A stretch of DNA of 10,747 bases. Source: Acidimicrobiia bacterium. Its GTDB lineage: Bacteria; Actinomycetota; Acidimicrobiia; Spongiisociales; ZC4RG35. The notes beneath the pieces were generated by a model. It ran no database searches and was not told where the DNA came from. It saw nothing but the letters and a program-made list of their open reading frames with translations. The stretch covers positions 1 to 10,747 of the forward strand of contig QIDW01000059.1 in assembly GCA_003230435.1 (NCBI GenBank), read 5' to 3'. This document shows positions 6,227 through 10,747 of this stretch, piece by piece. The translations under genes were made by a program, and so were the position numbers. Positions within the stretch are counted from its first letter, which is position 1. Each line of letters begins with the position of its first letter.

Positions 6227-7450
6227 GTGGAATTTGCAACTTCTCTCAAGTGCCGGGAATGCGAACGCACGTACGAACCCGGACCCCGTTACTTCTGTGA
6301 ATGGTGTTTCGGACCTCTCGAGGTCACATACGACTACGACGGAATCTCTGAAATCGTCACCAGGGAGAGCATCGAAGCGGGCCCACCTTCGCTGTGGCGC
6401 TACGCCGATCTTCTGCCCGTCTCCCATTCGGCAAGAGCTGATCTCGGCGCCGGCCTCACCCCACTGATCAGGGCAGACCGTCTCGCCAAAGAGCTGGGTC
6501 TCAACGATCTTTGGATCAAGAACGACAGCCTCAACCCCACCAACTCATTCAAGGATCGGCCAGTGACTGTTGCCTTGTCCAAGGCGGTGGAGTTTGGGTT
6601 CAAGACCGTGGCCTGTGCGTCAACAGGCAACTTGGCCAATTCGGTAGCGGCTCATGCCGCTCACGCCGGACTCGACTCGTACGTTTTTGTCCCCCATGAC
6701 ATCGAACCAGCGAAGATCGTCGCTGCGGCAATCCTTGGCAATGTCGTCGAAGTCGAGGGCAACTACGACGCGGTCAACCGGCTCTGTGTGGAGCTTCACG
6801 ACACCTATGAGTGGGGATTCGCCAACATCAACCTGCGCCCCTATTACGCCGAGGGGTCTAAGACGATCGCCTTCGAGACGGCGGAGCAACTGGGCTGGAA
6901 ACTGCCCGACCATGTCATAGTCCCGGTGGCCAGCGGGGCCCTTCTGACCAAAGTCAAGAAGGGTTTCGACGAGCTCGTTGAGGTTGGTCTGGTGCCCGAC
7001 GACAAAGAGGTGCGAGTTTCAGGCGCTCAAGCCGAGGGCTGTTCCCCGGTCGCTGTCGCCTTCGAGAACGGCTCGGAGGACATTCGGCCGCAGAAACCCG
7101 ACACTATCGCCAAATCGCTGGCCATCGGAGATCCGGCAGACGGCTATTACGCCCTTCGGGCCGTAAGGAAATCGGGAGGCGCGGTGGCGGCAGTCACTGA
7201 TGAGGAGACTGTCGATGCGATCCGATTGCTAGCCCGGACCGAAGGGATCTTCACCGAGCCCGCCGGGGGCGTGACCATCGCCTCTCTCGTGAAGCTCGCC
7301 TCGCAGGGAATCGTGGACCCTTCCGAGCGAGTCGTTGCCTTTGTCACCGGGCACGGTCTCAAGACGCCGGAAGTCGTCGAGGCCCGTGCCCTGGCCAGGA
7401 TCCCAGCGAATGTTGCAGGCTTTCAAGAAGCACTGGAGAAAAAGGAGTAG
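6227..7450 (+). CDS. thrC: threonine-synthase-like PLP enzyme with N-terminal zinc ribbon
   Basis: This 407-residue fold-type II PLP enzyme would be annotated threonine synthase (O-phosphohomoserine to threonine). A zinc ribbon opens it: Cys9-x2-Cys12 and Cys24-x2-Cys27, ending CFGPLEV. PLP Lys109 lies in NPTNSFKDR. The ASTGNLANSVAAHAA loop is at 131-145, RPYYAEGSK at about 204-212, PVASGALLTK in the cofactor-phosphate region, and TGHGLK near the C-terminus. Canonical actinobacterial ThrC, as I recall it, has PTGSFKDRG and STGNTSAS, so both active-site loops differ here. Initiation is at GTG, 9 nt after AGGAG (6213-6217). The gene follows a SAM riboswitch and precedes cysO by 2 nt. That context fits an enzyme adding sulfur from a carrier thiocarboxylate to a phosphorylated amino acid better than threonine synthesis. 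True threonine synthase activity remains possible. Confidence 0.9.
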   Translation: MEFATSLKCRECERTYEPGPRYFCEWCFGPLEVTYDYDGISEIVTRESIEAGPPSLWRYADLLPVSHSARADLGAGLTPLIRADRLAKELGLNDLWIKNDSLNPTNSFKDRPVTVALSKAVEFGFKTVACASTGNLANSVAAHAAHAGLDSYVFVPHDIEPAKIVAAAILGNVVEVEGNYDAVNRLCVELHDTYEWGFANINLRPYYAEGSKTIAFETAEQLGWKLPDHVIVPVASGALLTKVKKGFDELVEVGLVPDDKEVRVSGAQAEGCSPVAVAFENGSEDIRPQKPDTIAKSLAIGDPADGYYALRAVRKSGGAVAAVTDEETVDAIRLLARTEGIFTEPAGGVTIASLVKLASQGIVDPSERVVAFVTGHGLKTPEVVEARALARIPANVAGFQEALEKKE

Positions 7451-7452
7451 CC

Positions 7453-7728
7453 ATGTCAGCAGTAGTCAAGATCCCCACATCGCTGCGAGGACTCACTGGA
7501 GGCTCCAGCGAGGTCGAGGTTCCGGCCGGCCGGTTGGGTGAGGTGATCACCAATCTCACCGATACCTACCCGGATTTGGGCGAGCGTCTTCTCGACGAGA
7601 AAGGCAATCTTCGTCGGTTCGTCAACGTCTTCGTTGCCGAGGACGACATCCGATTCCTTGAAGGTCTCGAAACAGAGGTCTCGTCAGGTCAGGTCGTGAC
7701 CATCCTTCCCGCTGTCGCCGGGGGTTGA
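7453..7728 (+). CDS. cysO: CysO-like ubiquitin-fold sulfur carrier protein
   Basis: A 91-residue member of the ThiS/MoaD beta-grasp family. The C-terminal Gly-Gly is the site of adenylation and thiocarboxylation. The protein reads like mycobacterial CysO: an IPTSLRGLTGG-type start, LGEVI, NLRRFVNVFV and the identical end TILPAVAGG. In Mycobacterium tuberculosis, thiocarboxylated CysO donates sulfide to the PLP enzyme CysM acting on O-phosphoserine. Here the PLP partner upstream is threonine-synthase-like instead. ATG at 7453 is preceded by AAAGGAG (7441-7447), which overlaps the end of the upstream gene, so the two are translationally linked. One nucleotide separates it from the activating enzyme downstream. 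A molybdopterin role (MoaD) is less likely given the CysO-specific tail. Confidence 0.93.
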   Translation: MSAVVKIPTSLRGLTGGSSEVEVPAGRLGEVITNLTDTYPDLGERLLDEKGNLRRFVNVFVAEDDIRFLEGLETEVSSGQVVTILPAVAGG

Positions 7729-7729
7729 A

Positions 7730-8905
7730 ATGAGTTTGAGCTATCAAGACCTGATAAACGAGGCGAAACACGAGATCCCTGAGATCGAACCGGCGGACCT
7801 GGCCGATCTGATCGGCAGGGTCGCCATTTTCGACGTCCGCGAATCCGACGAGTATGAACAGGGTGCCATTGCAACCGCCAAGTTGCTGCCCAGAGGCCTT
7901 CTCGAGGGTGCAATCGACAAGCACATCGATGACCCCGGTGAGAAGATCGTCGTCTATTGCGCCGGCGGAGCAAGGTCGGCTCTCGCTGCTCAGACCCTGA
8001 CCCGCATGGGTTATTCCAACGTTTCCTCCCTGCAAGGCGGATTCGGGCGCTGGAAGAGTGACGGTCACCCGTGGGGACTGCCAGAGGCACTCAGTAACGA
8101 TCAGAGAGGCCGCTACAGCAGACACATCCTGTTGCCCGAGGTCGGGGAGGAAGGCCAAATACGACTCCTGGAGTCGAAGGCCCTCATTGTCGGAGCCGGT
8201 GGGCTCGGGTCACCCGCGGCGCTCTATCTGGCTGCTGCCGGCGTGGGGACCATAGGGATTGTTGATTTCGATGTAGTCGACGCAACCAATCTGCAGAGGC
8301 AGATACTCCACAACCTCGATCGAGTCGGTCAGTCAAAGGTGGAGTCGGCGCGGGAGACGCTTACCGCTCTCAATCCGGACGTCAAGATCATCACCTACGA
8401 CGAGAGACTCTCCGCCGAGAACGTCCTCCAGATCTTTTCCGGCTACGACGTCGTGGTTGACGGTGGTGACAATTTCCCGACGCGTTATCTGGTTAACGAT
8501 GCGTCGGTGCACCTGGGCATACCTGTCGTGCACGGTTCGATATTCCGGTTCGAGGGGCAAGTGACTGTCTTTGAGCCCTACACGGGACCCTGCTACCGAT
8601 GCCAATACCCCGAGCCACCACCACCCGAGCTTGCCCCCAGTTGCGCAGAGGCCGGCGTTCTCGGGGTCTTGCCGGGCGTCATCGGAACCCTCCAAGCCAT
8701 GGAGGTACTGAAGATCCTGCTGGGGATTGGAGACACTCTCAGCGGTCGTCTGCTGACCTATGACGGGCTGAGCCAGGAGTTCAGGACTCTTCGTATCAGA
8801 CGCGATCCGACATGTCCGGCATGCTCGGACGAGAGTCATCCGCCGGCGATCGTCGAGTACGACCAGTTCTGCACTCCCGCCGGGGTCGTCGCGCGGGCTG
8901 GATAA
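7730..8905 (+). CDS. moeZ: rhodanese-ThiF/MoeB fusion, sulfur-carrier activating enzyme (MoeZ-like, reversed domain order)
   Basis: This 391-residue fusion should adenylate the carrier's Gly-Gly tail and convert it to a thiocarboxylate. Residues 17-115 form a rhodanese domain with the active-site loop Cys77-AGGAR. Residues 125-375 form an E1/ThiF domain: GxGGxG nucleotide loop at 155-160, Asp179 and Asp181 before TNLQRQ, GGDNFPTRYLVND at 245-257, and zinc pairs Cys288-x2-Cys291 and Cys362-x2-Cys365. The conserved Cys305 in SCAEAGVLG is a candidate acyl-disulfide cysteine. MoeZ of mycobacteria and human MOCS3 carry the rhodanese at the C-terminus, so the order is inverted here. ATG at 7730 lies 1 nt after cysO, whose last codons supply GGGGG as ribosome binding site. 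The symbol reflects domain content and role, not strict orthology. No clear terminator lies in the 55 nt before vapC. Confidence 0.92.
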   Translation: MSLSYQDLINEAKHEIPEIEPADLADLIGRVAIFDVRESDEYEQGAIATAKLLPRGLLEGAIDKHIDDPGEKIVVYCAGGARSALAAQTLTRMGYSNVSSLQGGFGRWKSDGHPWGLPEALSNDQRGRYSRHILLPEVGEEGQIRLLESKALIVGAGGLGSPAALYLAAAGVGTIGIVDFDVVDATNLQRQILHNLDRVGQSKVESARETLTALNPDVKIITYDERLSAENVLQIFSGYDVVVDGGDNFPTRYLVNDASVHLGIPVVHGSIFRFEGQVTVFEPYTGPCYRCQYPEPPPPELAPSCAEAGVLGVLPGVIGTLQAMEVLKILLGIGDTLSGRLLTYDGLSQEFRTLRIRRDPTCPACSDESHPPAIVEYDQFCTPAGVVARAG

Positions 8906-8960
8906 CCCCGGTCAACTGCCATAGCGAATGCTGAGTCATATCTGGTGGATCGACAACTCG

Positions 8961-9356
8961 TCAGGAGGGTGGAACCGCAAAGCCGCAGGTGGGGCCGGGG
9001 GCAGACGACAGTCGTCCGTCCAGCGTAGCCAACGGAGCGTCTAGCGATTCGGCGAGCGCTACGTACCAGGCGTCGTATGTGGTGACCGTTGTACGCAACT
9101 GCCAGATTCGTGCCGCGAACGGTTCGTACGGGTAGAGATCCGCCGTTAGATCGAGAAGGTCCGCATGGGCAAGAGCAGAGATATGAGGTGACAAATCGCG
9201 AGCCAATTCGGCTCGACGGAGCACACCTGCGACTTCCACAGGCATCAAGTGCGGCGCTGATAACCGGCCTGCACGCAGCTGATGCTCAGCCCAGTCCCCA
9301 ATCGCGCCCGAATCGACGAGCGCAGCGACCACAACTGACGCGTCGACAATCTTCAC
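8961..9356 (-). CDS. vapC: VapC-family PIN-domain toxin ribonuclease
   Basis: A 131-residue PIN domain with the acidic metal-binding residues in place: Asp5 (MKIVDAS), Glu41 (PVEVAGVLRR), Asp95 (TTYDAWYVALAE) and Asp113 (LATLDGRL). VapC toxins are Mg2+-dependent endoribonucleases that cleave tRNA or rRNA and stall growth. The start is GTG, and its GTGA overlaps the TGA of the antitoxin gene by 4 nt, the usual translational coupling of such pairs. It converges on the rhodanese-E1 gene with 55 nt between stop codons. All acidic residues are intact, so it is probably active. The RNA target cannot be read from the sequence. Confidence 0.93.
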   Translation of the reverse strand: MKIVDASVVVAALVDSGAIGDWAEHQLRAGRLSAPHLMPVEVAGVLRRAELARDLSPHISALAHADLLDLTADLYPYEPFAARIWQLRTTVTTYDAWYVALAESLDAPLATLDGRLSSAPGPTCGFAVPPS

Positions 9357-9589
9357 TGGCGATCTGCGTCCCGATACTGGAGGATCTTCTCCACCGACAA
9401 GCTCGATCGGGTTGCTCGCTTTCGCTGCTCCACCCGCAAGAGCAAGGTATCAATATCGGTCTTGCGGGCGAGTTCGATCATCTCGCCCCGCAAGTATTCC
9501 TGAAGTGATCGTCCACTGCGAGCAGCCCGAGCAGCCAACTCGTCACGAGTCTCGTCTGGAACATTCCGAATTGTTATCGACGTCGGCAC
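9353..9589 (-). CDS. vapB: VapB/FitA-like ribbon-helix-helix antitoxin
   Basis: From the GTG at 9589 the product is 78 residues. The N-terminal TSITIRNVPDETRDELAARA and SGRSLQEYLRGEMIELA segments form a ribbon-helix-helix DNA-binding domain. The remaining 35 or so residues are a charged tail that would wrap the VapC active site. An in-frame ATG at 9604 adds MHNAC, but no convincing ribosome binding site precedes it. The GTG is preferred because the promoter at 9596-9624 would start transcription at or next to it, giving a leaderless message, and because PTSITIRNVP is a typical beginning for this family. It is expected to repress its own operon together with VapC. Confidence 0.88.
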   Translation of the reverse strand: MPTSITIRNVPDETRDELAARAARSGRSLQEYLRGEMIELARKTDIDTLLLRVEQRKRATRSSLSVEKILQYRDADRQ

Positions 9590-9592
9590 GCA

Positions 9593-9607
9593 AGCATTAT
9601 GCATGCT
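9593..9607 (-). promoter_or_regulatory. inverted repeat, putative VapBC operator
   Basis: AGCAT (9593-9597) and ATGCT (9603-9607) form a perfect 5-5-5 inverted repeat over the -10 of the vapBC promoter. Ribbon-helix-helix antitoxins commonly bind such short repeats in conditional autorepression. The repeat is short enough to be chance, so the call rests on its position. Confidence 0.4.
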
Positions 9608-9624
9608 CTGCTGCTATATTGCAA
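9596..9624 (-). promoter_or_regulatory. vapBC promoter, predicted leaderless
   Basis: On the minus strand TTGCAA (9624-9619) and CATAAT (9601-9596) are separated by exactly 17 bp. The -10 matches 5 of 6. The seventh base after the -10 is the G of the vapB GTG codon, so the transcript would begin at the start codon. The promoter lies within the last codons of aroF and overlaps its stop codon. Confidence 0.5.
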
Positions 9625-10733
9625 GCCTGCTTTCTGCCCTTGATGGCATTGGTACCAACGGAGCCTTCCCAGGTAGGCAGAGTCCTAGCGAGGTCAATCG
9701 GCTTGTAGGTCTGCCGCGTCTCGATGTGACGGTCTACCGCCGTGGCGATCCGCCGGAGCTGAACCATCATCGTCTCGAAGCCGTCCAGGGTGAGACTTTG
9801 CTTGCCGTCGCTGAGTGCCGACTCCGGGTTGTTGTGAACTTCGACGATGATCCCATCGGCTCCCGCTGCCGCTGCCGCTCCGGCCAGGTGCGGCACCAGT
9901 GAGCGCTCCCCCGCCGCGTGGCTGGGGTCGACGATGACGGGTAGATGGGTTTTCCGTTTCAACACCGGCACGGCGCTGATATCGAGCGTGTTGCGAGTCG
10001 TGGTCTCGAAGGTCCTGATCCCTCGTTCGCAAAGGACCACCTGTGGATTCCCCGCCGACACCACGTATTCCGCTGCGAGCAGGAGTTCCTCAACCGTTGA
10101 CGAGATTCCTCTTTTCAGCAACACCGGGCGGGACTGGGCCCCGACTTCGGAGAGCAGACGGAAGTTCTGCATGTTGCGGGCGCCGATCTGGAGCATGTCC
10201 GCGTATTTGCCGACCACATCGACGTCTTCTGGGGCGACCACCTCGGTTACCACGGGAAGGCCGGTTTGCTCACGAACCTCGGCCAAGAGCACCAGACCCT
10301 CTTCGCCGAGGCCCTGGAAGCTGTATGGCGAACTGCGTGGCTTGAATGCCCCACCCCGCAGCATTCGCGCCCCGAATCGTGCCACGACTTCGCCGACTGC
10401 GGCGAGCTGATCTTCATCCTCGACAGCGCACGGACCCGCCATTACCACCACTTCGGTGCCCCCTATCCGTACGTCGCCAACCCGGACCTCAGAGTTCTCC
10501 GGATGATGATCTCGAGAAACCTGAGGGTATGGCGCGGCAATAGCACGCAGTTCGGCCACGCCGGGCATCGATTCGATCTCTCCGGCAAGTGACTGCGCCT
10601 CAGTGCCGATCAGCCCGATGTGTGTCTCCTCTCCGATCTCACTGACCAACAACCGGCCTCCACGACGCTCGATGAATCGGACAACACTTGCCTTCTGCTT
10701 GAGGGAACATCCGGAGTCGAGGACCACGATCAT
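9597..10733 (-). CDS. aroF: 3-deoxy-7-phosphoheptulonate (DAHP) synthase, type I-beta with ferredoxin-like domain
   Basis: It condenses phosphoenolpyruvate and erythrose 4-phosphate in the first step of the shikimate pathway. Residues 1-70 form the ferredoxin-like regulatory domain found in Thermotoga-type enzymes, where it mediates tyrosine or phenylalanine feedback inhibition. The (beta/alpha)8 barrel shows AGPCAVE (metal ligand Cys102), RGGAFKPRSSPYSFQG (126-141), GARNMQNF (184-191), LLKRG (205-209), VDPSH (His272), EVH (Glu298) and PESALSDGKQSL (Asp309). These supply all four metal ligands. The ATG at 10733 has GGAGG (10745-10741) 7 nt upstream, so the gene is complete. Odd: about 38 residues follow the normal barrel end near 340, with no motif I know, and the vapBC promoter is inside their coding sequence. 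The overlap with vapB suggests the two loci were joined secondarily. Confidence 0.96.
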   Translation of the reverse strand: MIVVLDSGCSLKQKASVVRFIERRGGRLLVSEIGEETHIGLIGTEAQSLAGEIESMPGVAELRAIAAPYPQVSRDHHPENSEVRVGDVRIGGTEVVVMAGPCAVEDEDQLAAVGEVVARFGARMLRGGAFKPRSSPYSFQGLGEEGLVLLAEVREQTGLPVVTEVVAPEDVDVVGKYADMLQIGARNMQNFRLLSEVGAQSRPVLLKRGISSTVEELLLAAEYVVSAGNPQVVLCERGIRTFETTTRNTLDISAVPVLKRKTHLPVIVDPSHAAGERSLVPHLAGAAAAAGADGIIVEVHNNPESALSDGKQSLTLDGFETMMVQLRRIATAVDRHIETRQTYKPIDLARTLPTWEGSVGTNAIKGRKQACNIAAEHA

Positions 10734-10747
10734 GCGGGGACCTCCGT

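Noticed and set aside
6222..6467. ATG at 6222 opening a separate 81-residue frame ahead of the thrC-like gene
   Set aside because: It is only 4 nt from the AGGAG, and its product has no family features. The GTG at 6227 opens the zinc-ribbon enzyme with a better 9-nt gap.
7622..8158. Antisense frames over cysO and the rhodanese-E1 gene (7622-8158, 8333-8839)
   Set aside because: The plus strand has unmistakable CysO, rhodanese and E1 motifs. The antisense products show nothing recognisable.
8906..8960. Search for a terminator between the rhodanese-E1 gene and vapC
   Set aside because: Only a 3-bp AGC/GCT hairpin is visible, not enough to call.
9847..10410. 187-residue plus-strand frame over aroF
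   Set aside because: It is Ser/Arg/Pro-rich shadow translation. All DAHP synthase metal ligands are in the minus-strand frame.

Overview
The window carries ordinary chromosomal metabolism from a high-GC bacterium, most likely an actinobacterium. The sulfur carrier near 7.5 kb ends in the same TILPAVAGG tail as mycobacterial CysO. A SAM riboswitch without a P4 arm, GTG/TTG starts and an apparently leaderless toxin-antitoxin operon fit the same assignment. Placement below phylum level is not possible from sequence reading alone.

Layout. Left edge (1-77, minus): the first 25 codons of an unidentified gene. It is driven by a 20-bp-spacer promoter of the MerR-controlled type (149-180). At 200-673 (plus) lies the likely regulator, a divalent-metal-sensing MerR protein with a His-rich tail. 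At 793-1491 (plus) is a two-TM membrane protein of unknown function, preceded by a perfect 16-bp palindrome that fits both Rex and CRP/FNR-family operators. A strong hairpin (1517-1543) separates it from the convergent gltB (1549-5955, minus), the glutamate synthase large subunit, which has no gltD beside it.

Centre (6026-8905, plus): a promoter, a SAM riboswitch and a tight three-gene operon. The genes encode a zinc-ribbon threonine-synthase-like PLP enzyme, a CysO-like sulfur carrier, and a rhodanese-E1 fusion that would load sulfur onto the carrier. SAM control of a PLP enzyme of the O-phosphohomoserine family next to a thiocarboxylate carrier suggests protein-thiocarboxylate-dependent synthesis of homocysteine (or another sulfur amino acid). 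This is the most interesting module here.

Right end (minus): aroF, a type I-beta DAHP synthase with a ferredoxin-like N-terminal domain, is followed by a vapBC toxin-antitoxin pair. The vapBC promoter and putative operator lie over the end of aroF. No gene-free stretch exceeds 300 bases, and I saw no tRNA, rRNA, CRISPR array or insertion sequence.
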